A stretch of DNA of 64,000 nucleotides from Candidatus Gastranaerophilales bacterium. Lineage in GTDB: Bacteria > Cyanobacteriota > Vampirovibrionia > Gastranaerophilales > Gastranaerophilaceae. The notes below the pieces were generated by a model. It was not told where the DNA came from. It worked only from the letters and a program-made list of their open reading frames with translations, and did not search any database. The stretch lies in NCBI GenBank assembly GCA_944326685.1, contig CALVEV010000018.1:1-64000 (forward strand), written 5' to 3'. Below are positions 1 through 8,232 of the stretch, one piece after another (position 1 is the first letter of the stretch; each line of letters starts with the position of its first letter). The translations under genes and the position numbers were made by a program.

Positions 1-62
1 TGTATATATGTAAGCGGGAACTAAGAGTAATATCTTATACAAAAAATAAAGGGAATTTAATT

Positions 63-251
63 ATGTCAAGAGTTTTAATATCAATGCCAGAAAGATTTTT
101 AGATGAAATAGATAACGTAGCAGAAAATGAAAATCGTTCACGTTCAGAATTAATACGTGAAGCATTGAGAACATATATTCATAGAAATCGCGTTAGAACT
201 TCAGCTTATGCTCAAAGAAATGCTGAATTATTAGACGCTTTATTAGATTAA
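63..251 (+). CDS. Ribbon-helix-helix (CopG/Arc-like) DNA-binding protein
   Basis: A 62-residue protein with the pattern of the ribbon-helix-helix fold. A short N-terminal beta strand (SRVLISMPERFLDEID) is followed by helix, turn and helix with the typical RSRSELIREALRTYI stretch at about residues 25-39. RHH proteins bind operators as dimers through the strand; many are antitoxins or autoregulators. The tail (about residues 40-62) is polar and rich in Arg, Ala and Leu. GGGA about 8 bases before the ATG serves as ribosome site. No toxin-like ORF follows: the next 110 bases hold a terminator and then the convergent panC end. It therefore looks like a solitary regulator, although a partner upstream of the window cannot be excluded. 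The fold is confident; the target is unknown. Confidence 0.8.
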   Translation: MSRVLISMPERFLDEIDNVAENENRSRSELIREALRTYIHRNRVRTSAYAQRNAELLDALLD

Positions 252-311
252 TAAACTAATTGATGGGAATTAGGTAAGTTTAAGTAAATGTAAGTAAATG
301 TATATTAAATA

Positions 312-340
312 GGCTGACAATATGTCAGCCTTTTATTTTT
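312..340 (+). terminator. Rho-independent terminator after the RHH gene
   Basis: Perfect 8-bp stem GGCTGACA/TGTCAGCC (312-319 and 323-330) with a 3-base loop, followed by TTTTATTTTT. It ends the RHH transcript and faces the convergent panC end at 362. On the minus strand the stem is followed only by a weak U-rich stretch. Confidence 0.85.
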
Positions 341-361
341 ATCTAATAATACACTTAGATT

Positions 362-1216
362 TTATCCTAATATAATATTATCAATTAGCCTTACACCTTC
401 TACTCTACAAGCTATAAGAACTAACGTATTTTTATCAGCTGTTGTCTTATCTTCTAAATCATCTTTATCAACAAACTCTAAATATTCCATATCGTGTTTT
501 TCTGTTAAAAATGAAAACGCAGTTTCTTTTAATGCATTAACATCTGTTATGCCTTTGTCATAGCAAGCTTTTATGTTATTCAAAATTTTTGATAAAACTA
601 AAGCTTCTTTTTTGCCATCTTCTGTTAAGTATTTATTTCTTGAACTTAATGCCAATCCTGATTCTTCTCTTACAATAGGGCATGGAACTATTTCAACATT
701 AAAGTTCAAGTCTTTAACAAATTTCTTTATTATAATCAGCTGTTGAGCATCTTTTTGACCAAAGAAAGCACAATCAGCTTGTGTTATATTGAATAATTTT
801 CCAACAACTGTACAAACTCCGTCAAAGTGTCCTACACGAGATTTTCCACATAATTTATCTACATAGAAAAATGGAGGAACAATATATGCCAATGTGTCAT
901 TAGAAAGTCTTTGACCTTTTCCATACATTTCATCTGGAGATGGTGCAAAAACTAAATCAGCACCAATTCCTTCTGCCAATTTAACATCTTCATCTAATGT
1001 TCTTGGATACTCAGCATAATCTTCACCCGGACAGAATTGAATAGGATTTACAAATACTGAAACTACTACCTTATCACAAGTTTCAACTGCTTTTTTTATT
1101 AAGCTGGCATGTCCTGCATGCAATGCTCCCATTGTTGGAACTAATCCTATTTTTAAACCTTCTTTTTTCCACTCCCTAATCTTTGATTTTACTTCATCAA
1201 TCTTATGAACTAACAT
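362..1216 (-). CDS. panC: Pantothenate synthetase
   Basis: Condenses pantoate and beta-alanine with ATP, via pantoyl-adenylate, to give pantothenate in the cytoplasm. The 284 residues match the usual length. Seen in sequence: LVPTMGALHAGH near residue 25-36 (the nucleotidyltransferase HxGH site at 33-36), the FFGQKDAQQ segment and the LSSRNKYL loop. The start overlaps the end of panB by 7 bases, so translation is probably coupled. It is last in the operon pxpA-yvcK-panB-panC. No panD or panE lies in the window, so beta-alanine and pantoate would need genes elsewhere. Identification is firm. Confidence 0.96.
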   Translation of the reverse strand: MLVHKIDEVKSKIREWKKEGLKIGLVPTMGALHAGHASLIKKAVETCDKVVVSVFVNPIQFCPGEDYAEYPRTLDEDVKLAEGIGADLVFAPSPDEMYGKGQRLSNDTLAYIVPPFFYVDKLCGKSRVGHFDGVCTVVGKLFNITQADCAFFGQKDAQQLIIIKKFVKDLNFNVEIVPCPIVREESGLALSSRNKYLTEDGKKEALVLSKILNNIKACYDKGITDVNALKETAFSFLTEKHDMEYLEFVDKDDLEDKTTADKNTLVLIACRVEGVRLIDNIILG

Positions 1217-2037
1217 TTTACTTCCTCTTTTTTTATTTGAAATACTTCATTTTCTGATGGGAAATTACCCTCTTTAACATCAGAAACATAGTTTTTAACA
1301 GCATTTGTTATTACATCTTTTAAATTTGCGTACTGACGAACAAATGTTGGATGGTAATCAGAAAACTTCCCTAACAAATCATCAGTTACCAATACTTGAC
1401 CTGAACAATATCTACCTGCACCGATTCCAATTGTTGGAATATCTATGTTTTCTGTTATATATTTTGAACTTTCTTCTGGAACCATTTCTAATACAAGAGC
1501 AAATGCTCCTGCATCTTGCAATTTTTTAGCTTTATACAATATTTCTTCGGTCTCAGAATCTGTCTTACCTTGGATTCGATGTCCACCTATTGTATGGATA
1601 TACTGAGGAGTAAAGCCTAAATGAGCAACAACAGGAATTCCAGATTCTGTACATCTTTTTATTAGTTGAATAATATAATCACTATATCCTTCAATCTTTA
1701 CAGCAGAAGCACCTGCTTTTATCATATCTCCAATATTTTCCATTGCTTTTTCAATAGAAACATTAAATGACATAAAAGGCATATCACCTATTACTAATGC
1801 TCTATTTACTCCTCGAGCAACAGCCGATGTAAATATTAACATTTCATTCATTGATACTTTTTGAGTTGAATCATAACCTAAAGCAACATTTGCTAAGGAA
1901 TCTCCAACCAATATCATATCAACTCCTGATTCATCAAGATACTTTGCGGTTGAATAATCATAAGCGGTCAAAACTGTTATTTTTTGACCGTCTGATTTTA
2001 GTTTATTAATTGTTCTTACTGTTGTTTTTTTTATCAT
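1210..2037 (-). CDS. panB: 3-methyl-2-oxobutanoate hydroxymethyltransferase (ketopantoate hydroxymethyltransferase)
   Basis: Transfers a hydroxymethyl group from 5,10-methylenetetrahydrofolate to 2-ketoisovalerate, giving ketopantoate, the first step towards CoA. The 275-residue TIM barrel shows the family segments ITVLTAYDYSTAKY, ILVGDSLANV with the metal-binding Asp, VKIEGY, and HLGFTPQ. It begins 2 bases after the yvcK stop and has no obvious ribosome site, so it probably depends on coupling to yvcK. Its end overlaps panC. Identification is firm. Confidence 0.96.
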   Translation of the reverse strand: MIKKTTVRTINKLKSDGQKITVLTAYDYSTAKYLDESGVDMILVGDSLANVALGYDSTQKVSMNEMLIFTSAVARGVNRALVIGDMPFMSFNVSIEKAMENIGDMIKAGASAVKIEGYSDYIIQLIKRCTESGIPVVAHLGFTPQYIHTIGGHRIQGKTDSETEEILYKAKKLQDAGAFALVLEMVPEESSKYITENIDIPTIGIGAGRYCSGQVLVTDDLLGKFSDYHPTFVRQYANLKDVITNAVKNYVSDVKEGNFPSENEVFQIKKEEVKC

Positions 2038-2039
2038 AT

Positions 2040-3353
2040 TTATTTATGTTCTTTCATTTGACGTCTGTACCAATAGTATATTGCACGTGCAACTCTATGG
2101 TAACTATGTCTGATTAAACCATTTTTACTTTGTTCTTCTTCTAAAAGATTGCCTGTAACAACTTTTACTCCAATTGGATTAATGTTTTCCATATCTAAGT
2201 TTACAGGATATGAACCTACTTTTGCATAATTTGGAGAAATTTCTTCTGGTAAAACATTATTAACCAATACAGCATCTAAAATATCTTTGCTACCGGCATG
2301 ATTTATTAATGCGTTTATATGGCTTGCAACTGAATAATTATCAGTTTCACCCTTTTGAGTCATTATGTTACATACATAAATCTTTTTAGCACCTGATTGA
2401 GCAACAGCTTCTGCTATTTCTTTTATCAAAAGGTTTGGAATAACACTTGTATATAAGCTTCCTGGTCCCATTATAATTAAATCTGCATCATGGATTGCAT
2501 CAATTACTTCTGGTAATGCTTTACATTCTGCAGGTTCAGTGAATAAACGTTTTATTTTTCCACCTGCTTCAGGTATCGCGGATTCACCATGAATCACTCT
2601 TCCATCTTCCATTTCTGCAGCAAGTTTCATATTATCTAATGTTGAAGGTAATACTCTACCTCTAATAGATAATACGTTCGAAGATTCTTTTACCGCTCTT
2701 ACCATATCACCAGTGATTGAACAAAGAGCTGTTAAGAATAAATTACCAAAGCTATGACCTTTTAAGCCTTCACCAATTTTAAATCTATATTGGAATAATT
2801 TAGTAACTAAATCCTCGTCATCTGCTAATGCTGCGATACAGTTTCTAATATCTCCTGGAGGCAATACACCTAATTCTTCTCTTAATCTTCCAGAACTTCC
2901 ACCATCATCACCAACTGTTACAACAGCTGTTATATTATTTGTAATACTTTTAATCCCTTTTAACAACATTGAAAGGCCTGTACCACCACCTATAGCAACA
3001 ATTTTAGGTCCTTTATTAAGTTTTTTACGGCGATATAATGCTTCAAGCATTGTTTCTTTTTCTCGACCATTTCTTAAATCAAGCATTGAAAGGTTTGTTT
3101 TTTGCCAACCTTTGAAAAATAATATTGCTCCAAATACTATTACTACAACAGCCAAAACATCAGCTGATGCCATTGATTTCATATAGCTTAAGAAATTATA
3201 TACAGATCGTGGGCTTGATAATGTCAAAATACCTAACATTATAAATACAGAACCTAAAAAGATTAAGGCAAACCAACGTTTTACTTCTAAACCTGGAACT
3301 AACCAACCTGCATCTTTAGGTATTTTCATTAAATTCTTTGTTACTCTTTTCAT
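2040..3353 (-). CDS. yvcK: YvcK/CofD-family protein with N-terminal membrane anchor
   Basis: A 437-residue member of the YvcK (gluconeogenesis factor, CofD-like) family, which affects cell shape and central carbon use and in Firmicutes binds UDP-sugars. The Rossmann-like core begins with IVAIGGGTGLSMLLKG at about residue 118, followed by VGDDGGSSGRLREELG and PPGDIRNCIAALA, all hallmarks of the family. Unlike B. subtilis YvcK, about 100 residues precede the core, with two hydrophobic segments at about 27-46 and 64-80, so the protein is probably membrane-anchored with a cytoplasmic domain. It lies 1 base from pxpA and 2 bases from panB. It is unlikely to be the F420 transferase CofD because no F420 gene is nearby. 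Confidence 0.9.
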   Translation of the reverse strand: MKRVTKNLMKIPKDAGWLVPGLEVKRWFALIFLGSVFIMLGILTLSSPRSVYNFLSYMKSMASADVLAVVVIVFGAILFFKGWQKTNLSMLDLRNGREKETMLEALYRRKKLNKGPKIVAIGGGTGLSMLLKGIKSITNNITAVVTVGDDGGSSGRLREELGVLPPGDIRNCIAALADDEDLVTKLFQYRFKIGEGLKGHSFGNLFLTALCSITGDMVRAVKESSNVLSIRGRVLPSTLDNMKLAAEMEDGRVIHGESAIPEAGGKIKRLFTEPAECKALPEVIDAIHDADLIIMGPGSLYTSVIPNLLIKEIAEAVAQSGAKKIYVCNIMTQKGETDNYSVASHINALINHAGSKDILDAVLVNNVLPEEISPNYAKVGSYPVNLDMENINPIGVKVVTGNLLEEEQSKNGLIRHSYHRVARAIYYWYRRQMKEHK

Positions 3354-3354
3354 A

Positions 3355-4149
3355 CTAATCCACCCATCCTGAAGCTTTTACTCTACCATAATTTACTGGT
3401 TCAGGAGTTATTAACATTTTTGCTCGCTGTAAAATTTCTAATGAATTAGGATTCTTATTAGAAAAATGAATTGTACTTGCTTCTACATAACTCTTACCTT
3501 CTGTATTGTTATCTATTTGAGAAGTATGCAAGAAATGTTGTAATCTTTTAATTGAAGCTTCTGTATCAACAATATCAGCAACTTCATAATCTACCATTAA
3601 ATCAGGAGTATAAATCTTATCTAACATAATTTCTTGAGCAACTGGGATTTTTACATAATCACCAACTTTTTCTGTAACGTCCCCTGCCGGCCCAAAATAA
3701 GTAAGCCATTGAGAGCTTTTTTGAATAGCACGAGCAATAACAGTTGCAAATCTAAAATCTTCTCCTGCACGTCTATACATAGCACCATGTGGTCTTACAT
3801 GCTCGATTTCAAGTTTATATGCTTTAGCAAAAGATAATAATGCACTTACTTGATAAACTACTAAAGCCTCTAATTCATCTTCAGTTAAATCAATTGGTCT
3901 ATATCCAAAACCTTGAATATCGTGATAACCGATATGCGCACCTATTACAACATTCTTTTCTTTTGCTGCTAATAACGCATTTTTTATTGTCATTGGATCG
4001 CCGGCATGAAAACCGCAAGATACATTAACAGAACTTACATAATCTAAAAATTCATATTCATTTGTATTTCTATATACACCATAACCTTGTGCTAAATCAC
4101 AATTAAAATCTATTGTTTTAACACTTTTTCTTTCCAAAGTTTTTTGCAT
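3355..4149 (-). CDS. pxpA: LamB/YcsF family protein, 5-oxoprolinase subunit A
   Basis: A 264-residue protein of the YcsF family. In bacteria studied, PxpA works with PxpB and PxpC to open 5-oxoproline (pyroglutamate) to glutamate using ATP. Visible motifs are TIDFNCDLAQGYG, VNVSCGFHAGDP, IGAHIGYHD and HVRPHGAMY, which carry the conserved Asp and His residues of the metal-dependent hydrolase-like fold. GAGGTAG precedes the ATG. It leads the operon with yvcK, panB and panC. No pxpB or pxpC is adjacent, which is unusual, so either they are elsewhere or the protein does another job. The family is certain; the activity is inferred. Confidence 0.88.
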   Translation of the reverse strand: MQKTLERKSVKTIDFNCDLAQGYGVYRNTNEYEFLDYVSSVNVSCGFHAGDPMTIKNALLAAKEKNVVIGAHIGYHDIQGFGYRPIDLTEDELEALVVYQVSALLSFAKAYKLEIEHVRPHGAMYRRAGEDFRFATVIARAIQKSSQWLTYFGPAGDVTEKVGDYVKIPVAQEIMLDKIYTPDLMVDYEVADIVDTEASIKRLQHFLHTSQIDNNTEGKSYVEASTIHFSNKNPNSLEILQRAKMLITPEPVNYGRVKASGWVD

Positions 4150-4230
4150 AAACTACCTCTATCTTAAACCTATACATAAATTATACAACTAAAAGATTAA
4201 AGTAAAAGTACAAAAAAAACTCATTCAAGC

Positions 4231-4236
4231 TATGAT
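4231..4236 (+). promoter_or_regulatory. -10 box TATGAT, six bases before the HD-protein start
   Basis: TATGAT is followed by exactly six bases and then the ATG at 4243. No Shine-Dalgarno sequence is present. The spacing would place transcription start at or next to the A of ATG, giving a leaderless mRNA. No convincing -35 was found. Confidence 0.4.
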
Positions 4237-4242
4237 ATATCT

Positions 4243-4998
4243 ATGGATAGAATAGTTGAATTTGAAATAAATAACATACCATTGAAGTATTCAAGGAAAG
4301 ATTTCATCAAAGATATTGAAAATGCTGATGAAACTGAATACAATAAATGCGGTATTACAAAAGGGATTGATGGTTTTGACGGACTTTTAAAGATACCTCA
4401 AGAATCAATTATCAAACCATTTGTTAATAAGTTTCTAACAGAAAATGAAACAACTTTTACCAATCCATACTTAAAAGAATATTTTGATAATATCCTAAAA
4501 GAAATACCTGAATTTGTAGGAATAATTGGGAAACAACAACATAAAACCCATGCTTATACAATTGATATTCATACAATTAAAACTCTGCAATCAGCAATAA
4601 AAAATCCTTTATACAAAGAACTTTCAAGTGAAGACAAAACTATACTTAAATATTCTATTCTACTACATGATATAGGGAAAAAAGGCGGAATCATTCATCA
4701 CGGACACGAATTTGTAAGCGCAGAATATGCTCAAAAAATTCTTAAGGACTCACCAATAAAAGAAAAAATTGTTTCCAATATTCTTAACCACGAATGGTTC
4801 AAAGACTATTGTCAACAAACTCTTTCCGCAGATGAAATAATAAAAAGAGTTCACTCACCTAAAATTGCAATGATAATGGCAAAATCAGACCTTTCTAATG
4901 TTAATCCTGAATTTCATTACCATTGTACAGGAACTCACACCCAAGAAGAATTTGATAAATTTATGGAACAAAAGTTTAATGAGGTATTTGTATTATAA
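4243..4998 (+). CDS. HD-domain phosphohydrolase
   Basis: A 251-residue cytoplasmic protein of the HD superfamily of metal-dependent phosphohydrolases. The metal-binding set is visible: His at about 110 in TIDIHTIKTL, the HD pair at 142-143 in LLHDIGKKGG, and further His residues at about 152, 153 and 155 in the IIHHGHEF segment. The N-terminal 95 residues match nothing I recognise. The order H..HD..H resembles the HD part of nucleotidyltransferase-associated and nucleotide phosphohydrolases rather than HD-GYP, because the GYP motif is absent. ribF starts 7 bases after its stop. The substrate cannot be told from the sequence. Confidence 0.75.
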   Translation: MDRIVEFEINNIPLKYSRKDFIKDIENADETEYNKCGITKGIDGFDGLLKIPQESIIKPFVNKFLTENETTFTNPYLKEYFDNILKEIPEFVGIIGKQQHKTHAYTIDIHTIKTLQSAIKNPLYKELSSEDKTILKYSILLHDIGKKGGIIHHGHEFVSAEYAQKILKDSPIKEKIVSNILNHEWFKDYCQQTLSADEIIKRVHSPKIAMIMAKSDLSNVNPEFHYHCTGTHTQEEFDKFMEQKFNEVFVL

Positions 4999-4999
4999 T
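4994..4999 (+). promoter_or_regulatory. -10 box TATAAT before ribF
   Basis: A perfect TATAAT overlaps the stop codon of the HD gene and is followed by six bases and the ribF ATG. ribF has no Shine-Dalgarno site, so an internal promoter giving a leaderless ribF transcript is plausible. Confidence 0.45.
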
Positions 5000-5005
5000 T
5001 AGCTT

Positions 5006-5905
5006 ATGAAAATATTAAATGAGTTTTCAAAAGATATAGAATTTAAAAATGCATCACTCGCTCTAGGTTTCTTTGATGGAGTACATACTGGACATCGTGC
5101 GGTAATTAAATCAGCTGTTCAATTTGCAAAAATGAACAATACAAAATCAGCTGTAATAACATTTCAAAAACACCCGCAAGAAATTTTTGGCGGGGATTGC
5201 AAATACATAAATACTCGAGAACAAAGAGCAAAGCACATTTCAGAACTTGATGTTGATTATCTTTTTGAACTCGATTTTACAAGTAAACTTGCTCAAAAAA
5301 CAGGGGAAGAATACTTAAAAATGCTCATTGAATATTTTAAACCCAAATATATCTCAACAGGTTTTAATCATACATTTGGAATTAAACACAATGGGATTCA
5401 ATCAGGTAACCCAGAGCTTTTAGAACATTATCAAGAGGAATACGGATATAAATATACACAAATTCCACCTCAAACAATGGATAATGAAGTTATTTCTTCT
5501 TCTAAAATTAAATCATACTTATCAATTGGAGAGATAGAACAAGCAAATAAAATGCTTGGATATGAATTTTCTATAAATGGTACAGTTATTCACGGAAATC
5601 ACATCGGACGAACTATAGGATTTCCAACTGCAAATATCAAATATCCTCAAAATATTATAGAAATACCTTATGGAGCTTATTCAACAACAATATTCAATAA
5701 AAAAGCTGTTACAAACTATGGTAAAAAACCAACTATTGGAAACAATATTGAACCTGTTGCAGAAGCGCATATTTTAAATTTTGACAAAGACATATATAAT
5801 ACTAATATTGAGATTAAATTTATAAAAAAAATAAGAGAAGAACAAAAGTTCAATTCAGTAGAAGAGCTAAAAGAACAAATTAATAAGGATATTCAAGAAT
5901 GCTAA
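5006..5905 (+). CDS. ribF: Bifunctional riboflavin kinase / FAD synthetase
   Basis: Makes FMN from riboflavin and ATP, then FAD by adenylylation. The N-terminal nucleotidyltransferase domain has LGFFDGVHTGH near residue 20-31 (HxGH-type site) and an ISSSKIKSYL segment; the C-terminal flavokinase domain has IGRTIGFPTANI at about 198-210, and YGKKPTIG further on. The 299 residues are a normal length for the bifunctional enzyme. The end overlaps the start of the formyltransferase gene by 7 bases. No FMN riboswitch precedes it. Confidence 0.95.
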   Translation: MKILNEFSKDIEFKNASLALGFFDGVHTGHRAVIKSAVQFAKMNNTKSAVITFQKHPQEIFGGDCKYINTREQRAKHISELDVDYLFELDFTSKLAQKTGEEYLKMLIEYFKPKYISTGFNHTFGIKHNGIQSGNPELLEHYQEEYGYKYTQIPPQTMDNEVISSSKIKSYLSIGEIEQANKMLGYEFSINGTVIHGNHIGRTIGFPTANIKYPQNIIEIPYGAYSTTIFNKKAVTNYGKKPTIGNNIEPVAEAHILNFDKDIYNTNIEIKFIKKIREEQKFNSVEELKEQINKDIQEC

Positions 5906-6858
5906 AAGTAGTTATAATCGGCTATGGCGAGATGTTTACAAATATGATTGCAGGGACACTTGACTCAGGTTCTCAAATTGTTGGAGTATTCAGACATGAT
6001 AGAGTTAAATATATTCGCCCTCTAAGATGGTTGAAAGATAAATTCAACCCAAATTGCGATTATAACTATGTACAAAGCTACCGACTTCACGAGATTAAAG
6101 CAAATAGTGCAAATAGTGAAAGTTTTAGACGTCAATTATTAAAGCTTAACCCAGATATTATGATTGTTGCATCTTGGAGTGAAAAAATAAAAAAAGAGAT
6201 ATTTGATATTCCTAAAATTGCAACAATAAATGTTCATCCATCACTTTTGCCTAAATATAGAGGTCCAAACCCTTACATGAGAACTATTCTTAATGAAGAA
6301 ACTCAAACTGGTGTTACATTCCATTTAATGGATGAAAATTTTGATTCAGGTGCAATTCTTGACCAAAGAACAGTAGAAATAACAAAATCTGATACAGGGA
6401 AAGAACTAAAAGCAAAAACTGTATTAAAAGCTCGTGGAGCAATATGTGAGTTACTAGAAAAATTATCAGAAGATGTAATATTTCCAATTGCTCAAAATGA
6501 GGCAAATGCAACATATTACTCAACAGAATTTGACCCACAAATAACATTCAAAGAAACAGCAGAAAAAACATCTGCTCAAATTCGTTGCATTCACCCTTGG
6601 AGTAATACTTACTTTTTTACAAGAAAATATGTTTTTGTACCAAACCCTTATCAAATAACAATTACAGAAAATACAACTCCATATACAGAACCTGCAACCA
6701 TTGTTGATACAAATGCTAAAAACAAGAGTTTAACAATAGTTACAGGAGATAACAAGCTTATACATCTTGCAGGGCTAAAATTGTATGGACCAATAAATAA
6801 ATTCTTCACAAGCTTTGCGATAAACAAAGTTCAAATCGGAGAAACCGCTGAACCATAG
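5899..6858 (+). CDS. Methionyl-tRNA formyltransferase-like protein
   Basis: A 319-residue member of the formyltetrahydrofolate-dependent formyltransferase family. The catalytic Asn-His-Asp set is present: TINVHPSLLPKYRG at about 114-127, and Asp in MDENFDSGAI at about 148-157. A C-terminal domain of the Fmt type follows. The N-terminus (VVIIGYGEMFTNMIAG) differs from the usual Fmt opening (F-x-G-T-P-x-F), and the pocket reads RGPNPYMR rather than RGAAPIxR. It may therefore be a divergent Fmt or a formyltransferase acting on another substrate, such as an amino sugar. It overlaps the ribF end and converges on folE2 with only 13 bases between. Confidence 0.7.
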   Translation: MLKVVIIGYGEMFTNMIAGTLDSGSQIVGVFRHDRVKYIRPLRWLKDKFNPNCDYNYVQSYRLHEIKANSANSESFRRQLLKLNPDIMIVASWSEKIKKEIFDIPKIATINVHPSLLPKYRGPNPYMRTILNEETQTGVTFHLMDENFDSGAILDQRTVEITKSDTGKELKAKTVLKARGAICELLEKLSEDVIFPIAQNEANATYYSTEFDPQITFKETAEKTSAQIRCIHPWSNTYFFTRKYVFVPNPYQITITENTTPYTEPATIVDTNAKNKSLTIVTGDNKLIHLAGLKLYGPINKFFTSFAINKVQIGETAEP

Positions 6859-6871
6859 GGATTGCACGCAG

Positions 6872-7663
6872 TTAGCCCTCTATTTGGTAAGCCCAAGCTG
6901 AATGGTTATGGATACTTTCGATTGATTCACATTCAACCTCAAATGAATCAACTTTATCATTATTTCTTAAAGCTAAAACAACATCTCTTAAAACATCTTC
7001 TACAAATTTAGGGTTTTCATAAGCATGTTCTGTAACATATTTTTCGTCTTCTCTTTTTAATAAAGAATAAAGCCCGCAAGATGAAGCATCTTCAACCATT
7101 TTAATTAAATCTTCAATCCAAATATGCTCATCTCTATCATAAGAAACCTTAACAGATACAATAGCTCTTTGATTATGTGCGCCAAAATCAGAAATCTCTT
7201 TTGAACATGGGCATAAAGTTGTTACAGGAACTTTAACCCCTAACAAAAATGTATATTCTTCATCTTCTTCGCCATACTCTTTTAAAATACCTTCAAAAGA
7301 ACAATCATAACACATAGGAGCAGATATCCCTGTCACAGGTGATTTTTTATCTACGAAATATTTAAACTTGAATTTTAAATAAGCAGATTTCGCATCTAAT
7401 CTCTCAACCAAATCCTGTACACAACCTTCTATATCAACACCTAAAAGATTCTTTTCTCGCCAATCATTTAAGCATTCTACAAAACGAGACATATGAGTCC
7501 CTTTGTAATGAGCTGGAAGTGCTACGCTCATTTTAACCTTAGCATAAACTTCCTGATTGTCTTTATCTTTTCGTTGGATAACAAGAGGAAACTCGATATC
7601 TTTTATACCGACTTTCTGTATCTCTACTCCCCTATTATCTGTTAAATTTTGAATATCTTTCAT
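6872..7663 (-). CDS. folE2: GTP cyclohydrolase FolE2 (type IB)
   Basis: Converts GTP to dihydroneopterin triphosphate, the entry to folate and also to queuosine precursors. The 263 residues and the segments LPAHYKGTHMSRFVE, TLCPCSKEIS and GAHNQRA are typical of the metal-dependent IB type, which is unrelated in sequence to FolE. queE in the same window (32736) suggests the product may serve both folate and preQ0. No Shine-Dalgarno precedes the ATG; a TATTAT box lies seven bases upstream, so the transcript may be leaderless. Confidence 0.95.
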   Translation of the reverse strand: MKDIQNLTDNRGVEIQKVGIKDIEFPLVIQRKDKDNQEVYAKVKMSVALPAHYKGTHMSRFVECLNDWREKNLLGVDIEGCVQDLVERLDAKSAYLKFKFKYFVDKKSPVTGISAPMCYDCSFEGILKEYGEEDEEYTFLLGVKVPVTTLCPCSKEISDFGAHNQRAIVSVKVSYDRDEHIWIEDLIKMVEDASSCGLYSLLKREDEKYVTEHAYENPKFVEDVLRDVVLALRNNDKVDSFEVECESIESIHNHSAWAYQIEG

Positions 7664-7709
7664 ATTTATAATAATATCATAAAAGAAAATTCATAAATAG
7701 GAGCTAAGT

Positions 7710-8144
7710 ATGAAAATTTTATTACTTAATGGACCAAATCTTAATATGTTAGGAACTAGAGAGCCTGAAAAATATGGGCATGTAACTTTAAAAGATATAG
7801 AAAATAAAATTACTCAAATGGCATCTCAATATAACATTGAAATAGAATCCTTCCAATCAAACCACGAAGGAGAAATCATTGATAAAATACAAACAACAGA
7901 TGCTGCTGGCATGATTATCAATGCAGGCGGTTATACTCATACAAGCGTTGCAATAAGAGATGCGATATCAGCAAAACAAATTCCAACAGTTGAAGTGCAT
8001 ATGACAAACATTCACTCTAGAGAAGAATTTAGACACACTTCATTAATCTCTGGAGTATCAATTGCTCAAGTTGTTGGATTTAAAGAAAAATCTTATGAAT
8101 ATGCTCTTTTAGGTTTGATTGATTACATTAAGAATTGTAAATAA
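7710..8144 (+). CDS. aroQ: 3-dehydroquinate dehydratase, type II
   Basis: Dehydrates 3-dehydroquinate in the shikimate pathway. The 144 residues are a normal length for the dodecameric type II enzyme. Motifs: NGPNLNMLGTREPEKYG with the catalytic Tyr region, FQSNHEGEIIDKIQ, IINAGGYTHTSVAIRDA, and the EVHMTNIHSREEFR segment with the catalytic His. AGGAG precedes the ATG. It is divergent from folE2 and single in its unit, ending at a strong terminator. Confidence 0.96.
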   Translation: MKILLLNGPNLNMLGTREPEKYGHVTLKDIENKITQMASQYNIEIESFQSNHEGEIIDKIQTTDAAGMIINAGGYTHTSVAIRDAISAKQIPTVEVHMTNIHSREEFRHTSLISGVSIAQVVGFKEKSYEYALLGLIDYIKNCK

Positions 8145-8171
8145 AAAATTAAAATATCTAAAGAATAACCT

Positions 8172-8209
8172 AAATAGTACCGTAAACGATATTGTACGGT
8201 ACTATTTTG
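8172..8209 (+). terminator. Long-stem terminator after aroQ
   Basis: Perfect 13-bp stem (8172-8184 and 8195-8207, core AGTACCGTA/TACGGTACT) with a 10-base loop, running into TTTTGTTTT. It lies only 25 bases before the ATG at 8233, so the next gene needs a promoter inside this segment or read-through. Confidence 0.8.
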
Positions 8210-8232
8210 TTTTAATTAGGAATTCTTAAAAA

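Noticed and set aside
63..361. Toxin-antitoxin pair with the RHH protein as antitoxin
   Set aside because: No partner ORF follows; the space to panC holds only a terminator and a short AAGTAAATGT repeat. A partner upstream of the window cannot be judged.
5899..6858. Firm assignment of this gene as fmt
   Set aside because: Catalytic residues fit, but the N-terminal and pocket motifs deviate from Fmt, so it is kept as formyltransferase-like without a symbol.
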